From assembly GCA_963969495.1 (NCBI GenBank), contig OZ018321.1, positions 64,262,780 through 64,326,779 on the forward strand: a stretch of DNA of 64,000 nucleotides, read 5' to 3'. The notes under the pieces are model-generated. The model worked only from the letters and a program-made list of their open reading frames with translations. It was not told the origin of the DNA and ran no database searches. This DNA comes from Ceratothoa steindachneri. Lineage: Eukaryota > Arthropoda > Malacostraca > Isopoda > Cymothoidae. The position numbers and the translations under genes were made by a program. Of this stretch, positions 10,140 to 22,033 are shown one piece after another; position 1 is the stretch's first letter; every line of letters starts with the position of its first letter.

Positions 10140-11935
10140 TGGTTTTATTTATAAAATTAAACTTTGAGTAAAACCAAACGAATCAACTTGACGTCGGTTA
10201 AAAGTACGCGTTAAATGTTTGGGGAGCTAATCTTGCGCAATTTCAAGTGAGAGTTGTAACCGCAAATAAGAAGTACAAATGTCTTCATTGATTAATGATA
10301 AATGGGACGGCAAGGGATGAACGCACACCGATGAATGTTTGTAACGGTGGACAATATGGACATTTTCTCCTAATAATGACAATGACGACAAGAATAAATG
10401 CCCTAGAATCTACCTGAGTACTCATTTTTATAGGCGATAAATTCGCTATTCTTTAATAATGTAAAGTTGGCTTGAGTCTATAAAACATGTCAGCGAGCGT
10501 TTCTCGATCAATTATGTGCTGGAAATCCGTTGTGGGTGGAGGCTGAGAAGTTGAAGATTGATAATAGTGTATCTGTATGAGGTGTTTGTTTTGTATGTTG
10601 TTTAGGTGATCTATTTTAGCGATTAGATACAAGATTAATTTTCCTAAAGCCTCATTCCGAGACGAACTCTTGTTTGCATTTGGATCTTTTAAGATTGAAA
10701 TGAAATGTTTACCTTTCCCTGTTTTCCATCAAAACGCTCTCTCTGTTCAGGGTATTGTCTGGGAGTTATAGACTTTTATTGGAGCAAGATGTAATAATGG
10801 GACTTGGACTATCGTTTGAGCCATCTCTGATGGGAAAAATTCAGAAGGGAAGGGGGAAAGTGGGGGATGCTAGCTGACACTGTCACTGGAGCATGGAGAG
10901 GACGGGAGCAGGCATCATATATGTAATTTGCGCCTTCCGCCCCTCGTATCGCGGGCGAGATCTCCTTCCCAGGTAATAAAATAAAGAGAAAGATCAGAAT
11001 GACAAACGCTGGTAAGCCAAAATGCACCAGGGCCAGGTACTCGTTGGGGGATGAGATGTCAGCTACTATCGTGTTTTGGTCCAACTAGCGATCATAGAAC
11101 CCCTCGTGGTTCCGCGTCAGTAAATAAGAATATGAGTACCCCCATAGGGTCACTACTATCCCATCAGCAGAGATCAAGAATGAGAGAGAGAGTAGGTATG
11201 TTGTGCTATGAAGACGCATAGGGAAATATAGCGGTGTTGTGGTTGGTTACGTACGTGATGCTGCTTTGTGAGTTACTACCGCGGTAGTAAGTTTCAGAGT
11301 ATCCACCAATGAACGGCCAGCTCGTAACGCCCCTGGAGGTTTTGTGTCTACACTTTCTTGGATCGTACCCTTGCTTCAACAGTACCAATCTAATGCCGTA
11401 TCCACTTTCGATCGAACGCATAGGGAAATTTGCACTTATATTATATATTTCATCTCCAACTCTTTAACTATTGTAATAATTCAGTGAAAAAATAGCGAAA
11501 GAAAAATTCATTATAAAATAGTAGACCAAGGAGGTTCCGCCTTGCTCGTGCGAACTATTGGAATTTTCCTCATACGAGGGCTACACACGCAGGCTCTTTT
11601 ATAACCTTTTGATCGAATACTTGATTGGTTCTGGAAATAAACTCCTATAGGAGGGCTCATTATGTTAGTTGTTCGTTTCCGTACGCATCAGGCCCAAAGA
11701 TTCTCCCTTACAAATCAAATCGTCTTCAAGCACACTTAAGAGTTTGGAGCAAATATTCAAATAAATGTCATAGTTTAGGTTTATAAACTATTCCCTCAAT
11801 TAATATTTGTAGATATTATAGAAAATATTGCACATGCATTCAAAAGGTAGAAAAAATGCAATTCAAAGTGTTTGGGACCTCGGAAATATTATTCGAGACA
11901 ATTCAGTGTCATCGAAAGAAGTAACCAGCAATCCG
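10140..11935. other. Unassigned region
   Basis: No transposon or gene was recognised. A minus-strand frame at 10809-11084 encodes a hydrophobic run around 'FGLPAFVILIFLFILLPG' that could span a membrane, but it lacks neighbours, splice context or family signature. A 13-bp direct repeat CGCATAGGGAAAT occurs at about 11215 and 11418, bracketing an anonymous minus-strand frame (11206-11421). I assign no function. Confidence 0.35.
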
Positions 11936-11941
11936 CTCTCC

Positions 11942-13250
11942 TTAAAAAAAAAGTGCGGTTCTTCTCTTGAATATTTTTCTTCGTGGCTCTATCATCAGCT
12001 CCGGCTTGTTCCACAGGAGCTGACGACGGATGGGTGGTGTTGTATTTAATAAATAATTTTTAATGTTCAGATATCTACCTAAACTTTGAAGTGTTTTATT
12101 TGAATCCTGAAGGTAAATGAACAATTCTAAATCTGCGGTTGATCGTGTTTGAGTAGGTTTTGTAAATCTAAAATAATCGTCACTGTCCGGTACACCACTG
12201 GATGATTCAGCTTCGGGTCCCGCTGCTAAATTCTCAATCACTTGAATCATAATATTTTTAACAGAGTCTTGGTGGCTTGAACTCTCCCATAAAATACTGA
12301 TATCTAACCAGCTGAGTTTGAAGAATGGATGGCTTGTTGATGCAATAATGGCATCTGTAACGTAGCTTCATTTGCCAATGTCAAAGAAGATTAGTAGCGC
12401 TTTCCAAAGCCCTAGGTGAATGCACTTATAAGAGGTTGGCAAAATTTCAGAGAACGTGACTGAACTCTCTTCAGCTTTTTCTCCCCAGTGAGCAAGGTAG
12501 GGAGCAATTCTCCATAAAAACAGTTTTGCTTTTCCTGTAGACAATCAATTGCCACTACAATACGAACCAAAACTGAGACATACTCTCCAAGAAATTCAAT
12601 TTCGTGACTTCTGAACACTGGAAGTTCAAGGGACGTCATGAGTTGATGTAATTTGTCATTGTGTTTTAAAAGTAATGACAATGTATCAAACAGAGAGTTC
12701 CACTTTGTAATGCAAAGCACCTTTAATGAGCAGTTGATAACAGTTTTGATAATCTCTGCTGATTTTGGACGACCGCTTTTGTTCAATAATGTTGAGCATT
12801 TCCTCATCGCAGCATGATTGATATTTGCAAAAGAAGATATTTTGAGTGCCTGTTTTACATCAGTTGTGACGACGAGACTGAGTGTGTGTGAAGCACAGCG
12901 CACATGCTTAGGTAGGTTGAAGCTGCCTGGGTCAGAGAAAAGGTCTTTTTCCTGATCTAAGGAACTTCTCATTAAGAAACTATCCTCCAGCTCGTGCTCA
13001 CCCTGATCTTCTTCACCTACCTGGATTCCATCTTCTGAATCTGTGGACACATTTGAAGCAGTGACTTTAAATTCCTTAAATGCTTTAACAAAATTAGAGC
13101 CGTCATCAGCGACGGTGCTCGTGATTTTCTGCAGGGGGACATCGTATTAATTGATGATATTCTCCATATGTTCAGCAATCTTGATTTAGTATGTTCTTCT
13201 TTGAAGCGACAGCCTGGCAATACTCCTCTGTGACGGACAAGAGCAGCTTC
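11942..13250 (-). pseudogene. hAT transposase, catalytic and dimerisation regions
   Basis: The 12412-13050 frame holds 'LPKHVRCASHTLSLVVTTD', the C.SH.L block of the hAT core, and 'ITKWNSLFDTLSLLLKHND', the tRWNS.yd block. Just upstream in another frame 'TVADDGSNFVKAFKEF' is the D-G-N motif around the second Asp (TD.GSN..KAF). The 11942-12250 frame carries the C-terminal dimerisation region, with 'DLELFIYLQDSNKTLQSLGR', 'YLNIKNYLL', and the degraded 'PRRKIFKRRTALF' that normally reads R.R..L....V..L. At least two frameshifts and a gap separate the pieces. The family resembles ZBED-like transposases. Confidence 0.85.
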
Positions 13251-13259
13251 CTCAAGCTG

Positions 13260-14115
13260 AAAAAAATATGAAATAACAGTCCAATGTTTGTCTCATAAAT
13301 GTTTCCATAAATATTACATATAAATATAATCGAGATAAATTCCACCAGCAAATAGGTCTGCTTTCAGCCAAGAGCTGATAACTCCTAACTAAAGACATTT
13401 TCAATTTCATATTTCATAAAGAGCAAAATCTTAACATACCCAATGAACTGTAACGCCCCCAAAACTACGATGACGAGTTGACCAAATATCTGCAGTAAGA
13501 CATAGGTAAGAGGTGCTGCTTAGTTTATTCTTCATTGAGTAAAATTGATTTTCACAGTGAAATGAGAATATATGGTATGCATATAAAATTTTATATATTA
13601 AATGTAGTTATATGAATATCCTATAGCTATATAGGACTGGTACATTGTTTCATAAATATATTATTAGTCCTTCATATTCAGAATTACATAGTAAAATATT
13701 GACTTCCAGTATTGTTAGGAATATATACACTATCAAGCTTTATTTCCTACATTTTTGACCGGTGGGCATGCTAGTTTTGACATAATGATATACAGGTATT
13801 GCTACTATAACGAAATACATCGTTATAGGAATTCATCTAATAACTACATATAATCGATCAATAATTGTACAAATTATTCATGAACATTTTTTATTCAATA
13901 ATATCTTCAAGTAAATGATAATGCGCTTTAAGGCTATATGTATGTAGATTCTCATCAAATTATTGCAATATATTAACCTCTGTTGTTTGTATATGTCTGC
14001 CTATATTTAACTTCGTTATATAGCCTACGTAGTGATCAATGATCTGAACGCTTTATTATTCGATAATTATAAGAGCTTAACTTGTACTACTAATACTATA
14101 ATTGTAAACAACATT
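13260..14115. other. AT-rich non-coding segment inside the hAT element
   Basis: No coding signal. Possibly an intron-like or inserted sequence, because transposase homology resumes on both sides. Confidence 0.4.
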
Positions 14116-14119
14116 TATA

Positions 14120-14262
14120 ACTCAGAACTCAACTTCAATTAATCTCACAAAAGCTGGTTGCTCCATGGTTGATAGGGGATGCACACCTTTTATGATAAAA
14201 TCTGCAATCAGCTTATCAACAACAGATTGTTTGACCTTCTTAGTATTCATTGCAAAACACTC
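14120..14262 (-). pseudogene. hAT transposase linker piece
   Basis: Minus-strand translation reads 'VKQSVVDKLIADFIIKGVHP' then 'LSTMEQPAFVRLIEVEF'. This is the conserved helix before the catalytic core in ZBED-type hATs (pattern: A..I..D..P.S.VE...F..L). It lies between the BED-finger end near 14670 and the core at 13050, in the expected order. Confidence 0.75.
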
Positions 14263-14639
14263 CGGTAATGTCTTTACGTTAACACCGCTGCACGAAGGAC
14301 CATCGTCTAATTCTGAACATTTTCATTTTTAATCTTTTCTTTGAGCTGTCACGTGGTTATCCGCTTTTTGCACCAAAGCAGGATGCTTTCTCTGTTGATA
14401 AATGTACATGATCAGATAATTGCAGGACATTTGTTTCACATTTCCATAATTCACGTGAAATTCAATCAGCATTTACTATAACTAAAGGTGTTGCAATAGG
14501 AAGCAGGTAGGTTCGTGCATGGTAAACCTATGCTACTCAACATTATCGTTAGCTACTAGCAATTTTGTAATTTTTTTAAATAAGAAATAGTGAAACTTGA
14601 CAAATCAATTAAGTATCATATAATTAGCTTTAATAAATG

Positions 14640-14956
14640 CTTACCTTCAAATGAATGCGTAGATTGGAATTAGCATTGATCGCCAGAGATTTCGCCATTG
14701 CATGATGTACATACACACTTCACTTTTTTCCGTCGGAAGATTTCTATTTAGAAAAAATACCATCTAGTAAAGGATGACTATAATTACATGATTCTTTATC
14801 TTTCTCGTTTTTATTATTTTCTAATCTCTCCATTTCACACTCTTTCGAAGAAGCCTGAGTTGCCATGTAGCAGTTGAAATAACGCTGAGCGCTCTCACTA
14901 TACAACCGAACACAACTGGAACCATCTGTTAACTGAATTTGAACTGATGCAAGCAA
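14640..14956 (-). pseudogene. hAT transposase N-terminus and BED finger end
   Basis: The frame at 14744-14956 is an anonymous acidic N-terminus. Just downstream another frame reads 'AMAKSLAINANSNLRIHLK', where 'NSNLRIHLK' matches the NL..HL end of a BED finger. CxxC is not clearly seen, so the finger is decayed. The terminal inverted repeat lies 230 bp upstream. Confidence 0.55.
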
Positions 14957-15190
14957 TCTTCCCTCTCCGGCTTACGCAGTAAACTGTTTGTGTCATGCAA
15001 GTTGCAACAAGCTAAAACAGGCCTTACACGTTCTTAACAGCTATATAAACATATTATCAGTAAAGTATTTGCAATAAGTATTTAAATACTTTCAAAAGTA
15101 TTTGAATACATGATTTCAAATGTATTTACAAATACAATTTTAAATACATAAATGTATTTAAATACATTATTTAAATACTGCCCACCTCTG

Positions 15191-15676
15191 CCAGCAAACC
15201 ACCGTTCTTAAAAGTCCATGCAATGCTGGCGTCAGTTGGGTTTATTTAATCCCATGTCCTTCTCTAACATTAAAGAAATCTTTCAGTTTGGCTTCGAGGT
15301 TGGTCAAGGCACGAAATCCTTTATCTTAAATGTAACTGAGCTTCTTCGCTGAGCAGCTGACTCTGGCCAGCCTTCCAGTCTAGTACATCTTGATCCATCA
15401 AGCACAATGTTGTTCGATTTGAGGAAGTCCTCGGAGTTTATTGAACCTCCATCGACTAGTTTATATGGAGAATGATATCTCTAGGCCTACATACTGCGTT
15501 TTTCAGTTCTGCAAGAATTGGTTTTTGTTTTACTCCATTTTTATATCCAGCCTTTTTTCAGTGGTAATCTTATACGATGCCTCTGTCTATCATTATATTA
15601 CTATGCCGATGATAAAATTTACAAAACTTTCTTTCCAGCTTCGTTTACAAATCATCTGTGATATTACTGAATGCGT
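15191..15676. other. Spacer between hAT and LINE-A
   Basis: No recognisable gene. A plus-strand frame at 15441-15680 is hydrophobic and AT-rich without motif; a minus-strand protein-like scrap around 15200-15430 ('SINSEDFLKSNNIVLDG') could not be assigned. Confidence 0.35.
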
Positions 15677-16976
15677 TTAAGAAAAACTTCTAATTTTTTT
15701 CAAAGGAGCCCTGCTGGAGGAGGCCAGCTTCCTCCAGATAGTCCATGAGTCTATAAGATTTTGTACACGAATAGTCCAGAACAGAAGGGACACATGGTAG
15801 TGACTCCGCTCGTCCGGGTACCGGGACAGGTAACGTGTGCGGATATCACTTGGAACATTCAACAAGATTATGCCGAACAGTCCGGAGGATAACGCAGTGG
15901 TCACATTAAGGTAAAGGGGAGCGCTCCATCAAATGATGGTGCATCCCGCGAGTATGCCCAATTCTAAGACGACAAAAGGCGGCCGGAAGCCGTCGTGTTA
16001 TTGCCCTAGGTCCATGGAACAGTTGCAGTGCAAAGCCACAAAACTTTAACGTCTCTCGACCTCCTCCCATCTTCTTTGCGAGACAGCCAGAAGGCTGCCC
16101 TGATTGCTGCAATTTTGTTGATGTGAAGAAGAACAGAACGCTGGTCTGTTTGTCCAATTCACGCGCTCTCTTTGGTGTCTTTATCAGCGCACTCATTCCC
16201 CACAAATTGCACATGTCCCCAAAACTAATAGAAGATAATCTTGACATTCGGCTGACTCGCGGCAACTGTGGCATGACGGATACCTCGAACCAGTGTGTTT
16301 GAAAGTTCCAACTCCCCGAGAGCACTCAGGACGGTTTATTAATTGCTAAAGATCACAATCCTGTCTCCGAATCGGGCACGATTCGTTATCTCCCGTACTG
16401 ATTGGTGTATTTTACTCAGCTCGGGCGTGAAGACAGATGCAGCGCCTAGTAGAGCCCGGCTGACTTCAAACAGAAAAGATGCGGGATGGAAATCGATCCC
16501 CTTCTGCGACCTGTAGCAATAATTGTACAATCTCAGGGATCCAGCGTGATACAAATTGTACTCCACAAAAGGACCAAGTTAATACTCCCTGGACTGGCGA
16601 AGCTTTGGAAGCAAAGGGGTGGTGACAAATAGTCAAAGGTGGTACCTTCCAGGGTAGCGTTCTCGGCAGAATCAGAGGCGCCACTATCTCGAGTTCTACA
16701 CTCAGGTCTTTCGGTGCCAGACCTTGAGATCGGCCGCGGATGCAATGAGAGCTGTTGGAGACTGAAGGAGGAGCCGGGCCCGCGCTTACAAGCACATAAT
16801 GAATTGAATACGGCATAGAGTGAGTGGCGTTTCCCCTGCATCAACAAGTAAGCTCTAAATGAAGTCACGGGTCTCCAGTCGGATACCATTGTGGTGAATT
16901 GATTCAACCTTCCACATTGCACGCCAGGCTCCGGCTGCGTGGAACTTGAATCTGAAGTCAAGTTTAAAACGAACAA
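15677..16976 (-). pseudogene. LINE-A copy 1: RNase H and C-terminal zinc-binding tail
   Basis: RNase H pieces: 'SVFTPELSKIHQSVREI' (16339-16566), matching the E-containing FTAEL..I...L..I helix, with the start of the domain in frames at 16466-16976. Next comes 'FCRLRIGHTRGMHHHLM' (15906-16325), the LRIGHTR...H.L block typical of I/Jockey elements just before the last Cys-rich motif. The terminal 15677-15904 frame aligns with the Cys tails of the copies at 26 kb and 54.8 kb, but its cysteines are mostly lost. Frames change at least three times. Confidence 0.8.
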
Positions 16977-17094
16977 ATCATCAGTATAAAATTAAGGCAG
17001 TAGCCCTATCAGCGCCCTAGGCGGTGAACGTCACAGAACTAAGAATATCCATGGTGCAGGTACAAGAGACCCTAAGGCTGTGAATATGAGCCTC

Positions 17095-18260
17095 TCAGGT
17101 GAGGCGTCGGTCAATTACAAAACGAAGGAAACGGTGCGACTTCATCCATTCTAATCGAACCCCGTTAGAAACAAGTCTTGGCCTGGATGGAGCTGCGGAT
17201 GGCAGCATAAGTGCACCACCATAGACTTGGCCAAGAAAAACTGAAACCTGTGCGTTTCGAAAGAGCGAGAGATGCGGCCCAATGCCTGTTGGACTCGATG
17301 CTCCAGAGTTGGCATCAGGACCGCACCAAAAGAGATCGAAACGTCGTCCATGTAGACCGTCGCAAAAAACATCTGCCGGCAGCATCAAAGCATCGAGGTC
17401 ACTACCGTTAATGCTCAGGGCAAAGAGTGTGACACTGAGGACACTTCCCTGCGGTAGATCCTCTTTCTCCTCCATTATTGGGCATGAAAAGTCTCCCCCA
17501 CCCATACGCAGAATCGACGATCTCGCGGAAATTCAGAATAAAATATGGGAAGCTTCCCCTAGTCCCCCCCCCTATCGTGTGAAGAGTCTACAGGATACCG
17601 TATTGCCATGCGGTAACATAGGCCTTCTCCAAATCGAAAAACAAGGTGGCGAATTGATGTTTATGAAGGAACAGAACATCTGATGTTGAGTGGAACTTGC
17701 GGAAGCCACACTGAGCAGAAGTCAGATGGCATACGATATCCTGTAAATCGGCTAATCTAACATTTACCATATAATCTCTCAACTTACACCCGAGGAGGTT
17801 AGAGAATTTCGGCGGAAACCAGCCTGGGTAGAGTGGTCTCTCCCCGGTTTGCGAAAAGCGAGCACAGTAGCGATTCGCCAAGAGTCTGGGAGGTTACCCT
17901 CTGTCCAGATCCTGTTGAACAAATCTAACAGAAATGTCATGCGTCGCTCACTTAGGTGTTGAAGCATGGTATACAGGACATTGACCAGAGTGGAGGCGGT
18001 TAAAGGCATGATGCAAGAGCAGAACGCATCTCACTCAACGTAAGCCTATCGTTGAATATTTCTCCACCTATGGAGGTAAAGTCTATGCCGGCGGCCTTCA
18101 GGGACATCACAGAGTGTATTGGATACTGGTGGAGAAGCCTATCGCTAGAGAATGTGGAGAAAGCTGTCGAGAAGCAATCCGCCTTACGGTCCCATTCCCC
18201 TGGATAACGGAAGGGGTCGTGCAAGAAAGTATCCCCAATTCTTTTCACTCGCTTCCACAT
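17095..18260 (-). pseudogene. LINE-A copy 1: reverse transcriptase
   Basis: Fingers: 'LFNRIWTEGNLPDSWRIATV' (17779-18009), then the .GFR...S..D block in 'QCGFRKFHSTSDVLFLHKHQ' with 'LFFDLEKAY' (17588-17881), the first catalytic Asp region. Palm: 'LPQGSVLSVTLFALSING' (17095-17505) and, one frame over, the catalytic YxDD loop as YMDD at 17343-17354 within 'FATVYMDDVSISFGA'. The catalytic motifs survive, but in different frames, so no functional protein is possible. Confidence 0.88.
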
Positions 18261-18305
18261 CCTTGCCAGAGGGGTCTGTGGGATAAATGAAGATTCGTAT
18301 GCCCA

Positions 18306-18850
18306 CTAAAAAGCGCAGTGAGCGTGCTTCAAAACATAAGAACCTAGCCATAGCTCAAAGAAATTCACTGACAGTGAAGTCGTTTGGGCGTCGATTATAC
18401 TGCATGTAGGCATTGTTCTTGTGTATGAGGGTGAACTTATGCTAGTAGACCACCAAGGACCGTTTTTTTTCAGGAGGCAGTGGAACATAAAATGAGGGTT
18501 GAATTGGAAACTGCTGACTACCATGGAGGTCATCGATCACCTCACATATAAAATCAGGCTGTGTATCCGTAGAGCGCAAGGACAGATCAAGGCAAGAAAA
18601 TGAAGCGGTTCTTAAGACAGTGATGCGTAAGCTCATCCACATTTTAGACACTCATTTACATCTCGTCGATCAGGTCAGCAAGGAACTGACCCCTAGGATT
18701 TATCGAGAACTCTCCACAGAGTTGGTGTCTATCGTTCAAATATCCGAGCAGTAGATAAAGCCCTCTGAATCGTGACACAATGTGGCCGAATTCCCCCTTG
18801 TCGAAGTCAGCTGACTTTAACAAAGGGAACTTCGACTTACGAAAATTAAC
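18306..18850 (-). pseudogene. LINE-A copy 1: apurinic-type endonuclease domain
   Basis: Near 18660-18800 the minus strand reads 'YLNDRHQLCGEFSINPRGQF' followed by 'LADLIDEM', corresponding to LLGDFN..H.LWG....NPRG....LI of this clade; the DFN is mutated. Further on 'LDLSLRSTDTQPDFICEVID' and 'DLHGSQQFPI' (18442-18651) match S.LDLTL.S......W.V.DDLHGSDHFPI, with the SDH catalytic pair replaced by SQQ. Dead endonuclease. Confidence 0.82.
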
Positions 18851-18899
18851 AGTATACTCCTATTCTGTTGAAGCTAGACTGCCAATGCCTGAAAGGGGG

Positions 18900-21000
18900 A
18901 ATTTATAGCAAGAAGAAGAACGGAGGAATCATGCTAAGGGAAATCGCGCCTCCTCCCACACGGTGGTACGCAACAAGTATTGTCTCCTGCAAAAAATAGC
19001 TAATGGGCAATGGGAGCAACCTAGCTTCCGCATGTCCTACAATTTGTCGTGGCATCCATAGCAATTCCATTGGAGGAAATTGATTTTCAGGCCTAGCTTA
19101 GAGTAGATGCTATAGACTTCTTGGAAATGGTCGTATGCTTCCTGGAGGCAGAACTCCTAGCGCTGTTGGCTATACAACGCGTTGAAGACGCAGTCGCCTT
19201 CGAGGACTTATCGCGTGATGTTGTGCTCCGATGGGTTCCGAATGAACGTGGAAGCGACCGTGCTCGTAAGCCTGGAGGGTCCAGGGGTAGATACTCTTTT
19301 TTTCGATTGAGACGAAATGCGTCACAGGTATCACTTGATGCGTCAGTCCTAAGTCCTTAGCCTTACGTAAAAGGATACAATCTCCTTCTCCAAGAGATAC
19401 ACTCCATATAGTTTCGAGGAAGCAGGATGCGTATTTACGCAATTGACACACTTGGCCATACACGAAAAGGAATGATCGTGTACGGCCTTGGAGCAACTTT
19501 CACAGAGTTCGATTAAATCCGACTTTGTACGTCTACATGAATGATTTGTAGTGTCGAAGCAGTGGTAGTAGTATCACCTCCGCATCATTGGCTCGAATGT
19601 TTTAACGCAGTAGCGATAACAAACGGCCTGCACCGACTCAGAATCTTATCACGATCGAACGTGGCGAAGGGTGTAGAGGTTGATATCAAGGCCCACTCTT
19701 ATTTTTCTTATCACACTTTCGACCTTGATTGATTCTTGGTCAGTCAGCCCTTCGATGATGTCTTCTAAAGATTAGTCTACAAATTTACTCGCATAAGAAA
19801 ACTCTCACAAAATTCAGGACATAATGTGGCGCCGCACTGAGCCGCGAGCCATCGAGTATCCTGAAGGCACTTATAATGTCCGCCTCGTAATGGTTCACCT
19901 AATTCGCTAGAATGCTTCGGTTCGGGAAACGGTTCAACTTACGTTTTCTACTATTCAATCTAGCTAAAGCTCTCCTATAATTGAGAATGTGACTTTTGGC
20001 ACCCTTGCTGCCATCAGCGGAGCGAATAAATAAAAAGTGCTCGAAACCAATCGGCTCAAAAATGCCAGGTAAACTGAATGAGCTGCCCAGACGGAATCAA
20101 TGCTCCGTTCAGCGCTCTTGCGACTTTGGTTTTTGTCTGAGCCCATTCGCCAGAGGGGCCCACGCAGGGGGATGTGTAGGGTCTTGGCCTGATCCTTTGC
20201 CAAAACGGCCTCAGACCCGTTAATCCCCGAAGTATCCAGGAAGGGAAACGAGTCGCCTGTCCTCTTTGATTTCTTCTTACCTTTCCTTATCTTTTATGGA
20301 GAGAAGGGCGGGGAGGGACTCTCCCCTCCTTGAGAAGGATCCTCAGGGCCGGACGTACTAGCCTTAGCTAAAAAAAATTTCCGAGATGAGAAGGACCTTG
20401 GCCGTCAAAGGGGCACCAGGTGGTGGAGGGGGTCCCTCTCCCACTTGCAAGCCTTCAGGGGCCCGTACAGCATGATGAAGGCGTTGCAGATGGGAGGACT
20501 CAGGTTCGGAGTCTGTTACCGAGCCAAAGTTTGCCCCATCGAAAAAACCCTGCCATCTTGGATAGGGTCACTTCCAGAACCATCTCCTTCTTAGGAATAG
20601 CCTCCAAATGACCATCTCTCAACAAGATGTTAGCTATTCTTACCTGAGACTAAGATTGCCTATGGCCCGTCACTGGGGCCGGCATGCCGACCCGCATTGG
20701 AAAGAAAGGGGAAGCGAGCATGCCGGCTCCCATCAACTGGAGAAACCTCGGTTCGACGAGGTGCGCGGGCAAGACGCAGATGACTACGCTACCCCTCCCC
20801 TCTCTAATCGGCTTGTGTTGGATCACCTGACTCAAACGGGAAGGATGAGATCGAGGCGGCGCGTTCTTTGCTTCACTGTCTTTTTAGAGGGCACTGGAGA
20901 AAGTAAAGGTGGGCCTGCTGTAAGTGTATAGTCGCCCGAAAGCAATTTTGCCAAAGGGGGTGAGGGAAAAACCCAGAAACTGTCAAATAAGGAGAGGGAG
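18900..21000 (-). pseudogene. LINE-A copy 1: gag-like ORF1 with Cys/His knuckles
   Basis: Around 19340-19500 the minus strand reads 'LCESCSKAVHDHSFSCM', 'AKCVNCVNTHPASSKLYGVY' and 'LLEKEIVS'. This is the C..C...H.H..C..KCVNC...H.ASSK.C..Y..EKEI pattern of LINE gag proteins, an RNA-binding knuckle. The block at 19540-19960, without clear motifs, is shared with the copies at 28.7 kb and 30.6 kb. The N-terminal half (20000-21000) is GC-rich and full of frame changes; only the mutual similarity to 28-30 kb and 58-59 kb supports it. Confidence 0.65.
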
Positions 21001-21249
21001 AAGCGTTCTTTTAGCTGTGGAAGTCTTGGAGGGGCACCTGAGAAAACGAATGGGAGATCCCTATAGGTGTTTCGTAGATGGAACTATCTAAGGGCGGTTA
21101 TGAAACTAGCAAAGAGTAAACTCTCTTGCCGGATTCAGAAGGTAAGAGGGGGCGCTTCTACATGTGCCAGTGGTACTGTATTTTAGCTCCTCCTCTATCC
21201 TAACACCAAGTTCGAAATAGAAAGGAGAGGGGGGGGGATATAGTCTGAA

Positions 21250-21960
21250 ATGATGGAAATGTTTCTAAACTTTGGAAAGCCTACGAATACACGGTAATTT
21301 ATTACACTTGTGGCTACTAAAGAGAAAATATATGGTTAGTGTGCTATGTCCTGCGTCCAGTCACTTCTGCCCATCACGCCTCGGGTTTTCTAACTTTTCA
21401 GGGGTTCACCGTGTGTGCGTTAAAGAATGGTGTTCGCTACCTAGGATAGCAACTCACACCGATCAAAAGTTATCCATTGGTCGGTCGTCACCTAAAGGTC
21501 ACAGCTCCTAACTGTGCAGCCAGAAAGATATGACAACAGGGCAGTTATCCTTACTGGAACGTATTAATCCTCTGCAGGGCAAACAAGATCTGAAGATCTG
21601 TTGTGGCAGACCCAGAGATCGGACCCAAGACTTTTAATTTGCCTGACAGCCAACAAAGCAGTAAAGCCCACCCGCCACTAGCAGCACAGTATTAGGTAGC
21701 CGAAAACAACCACAGGGAGGTGGCCATCCCATTGCACGCAGAGAAATGGTTATTGGGGCAAAAGCTCTATTCCCATTATTCGCGCCCCAACGCCCAGGTC
21801 CCCTCAAGGCCTGGTATTTTGCAACCTGCGAACGTTAAATGGTGTTGTTTATAGAAGTTTCAAAGCCTCTCTTCTGGCATGGCATGATGTAACTGGTTAG
21901 GTCCTTAGGCCCAGACAGATGGTTGAGGGTATAGCAATGCCCTCTGGGCATTCCTATAAT
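21250..21960 (-). repeat. LINE-A copy 1: 5' untranslated region
   Basis: A non-coding block shared with 29930-30430 and 41085-41375. Landmarks on the plus strand are GCCCCAACGCCCAGG (~21783), GGTGTTGTTTATAGA (~21842) and AAGCCTCTCTTCTGGCATGG (~21867). It lies directly beyond the gag end in two LINE-A copies, so it is most simply the 5' UTR/promoter region. Confidence 0.65.
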
Positions 21961-21978
21961 AAAAAACTCCTGGAAAAC

Positions 21979-21987
21979 TTATATATA

Positions 21988-22028
<41 letters not shown>
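21979..22028. repeat. (TA)n microsatellite
   Basis: An almost pure TA run with one slip. It directly ends the 5'-UTR block of LINE-A copy 1. Confidence 0.95.

Positions 22029-22033
<5 letters not shown>

Larger units (their letters stand above)
11942..15190 (-). mobile_element. hAT transposon (BED/ZBED-type), 5' end with CAGAGGTGGGC inverted repeat
   Basis: On the minus strand the element begins at 15190 with CAGAGGTGGGCAGTATTTAA, a typical hAT terminus, followed by AT-rich 'TATTTAAATACA' arrays to about 15060. Transposase pieces follow in order down to 11942: N-terminus and end of a BED finger, a linker domain, catalytic region, dimerisation domain. The opposite terminus was not found left of 11942, so the 3' end is either truncated or diverged. 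Region 13260-14110 inside it is AT-rich and non-coding, an intron or a later insertion. Confidence 0.75.
15677..21960 (-). mobile_element. LINE-A copy 1 (gag-EN-RT-RNase H non-LTR retrotransposon)
   Basis: Read on the minus strand from 21960 to 15677, the order is 5' UTR, gag with Cys/His knuckles, endonuclease, reverse transcriptase, RNase H, and a C-terminal zinc-binding tail. This is the layout of I/Jockey-superfamily LINEs. The ~6.3 kb length is close to full size. All domains are recognisable but are scattered over many frames, so the copy is dead. The same family recurs at 23200-24260, 25640-30560, 30570-32150 and 54660-59756, all on the minus strand. Confidence 0.85.

Noticed and set aside
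10809..11084. Minus-strand frame with a hydrophobic segment, possibly a membrane protein
   Set aside because: No family match, no exon context and no neighbour; a chance frame cannot be excluded.
11095..11160. Stem-loop-looking sequence considered as a tRNA or small RNA
   Set aside because: No cloverleaf, anticodon arm or box motifs could be drawn.
11915..11932. Possible left target duplication (CCAGCAAT) of the hAT at 11942-15190, matching CCAGCAAA at 15191
   Set aside because: No hAT terminus adjoins it, and it lies too close to the end of the transposase frame; probably coincidence.
17211..17683. Plus-strand frames across the 17-kb reverse transcriptase
   Set aside because: Antisense shadows of the minus-strand RT, whose YMDD and PQGS motifs are clear.
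19996..21511. Several plus-strand open frames in the GC-rich 19-21 kb, 27-29 kb and 57-59 kb regions
   Set aside because: They lie opposite LINE-A gag or endonuclease sequence and shift with it; no motif of their own.
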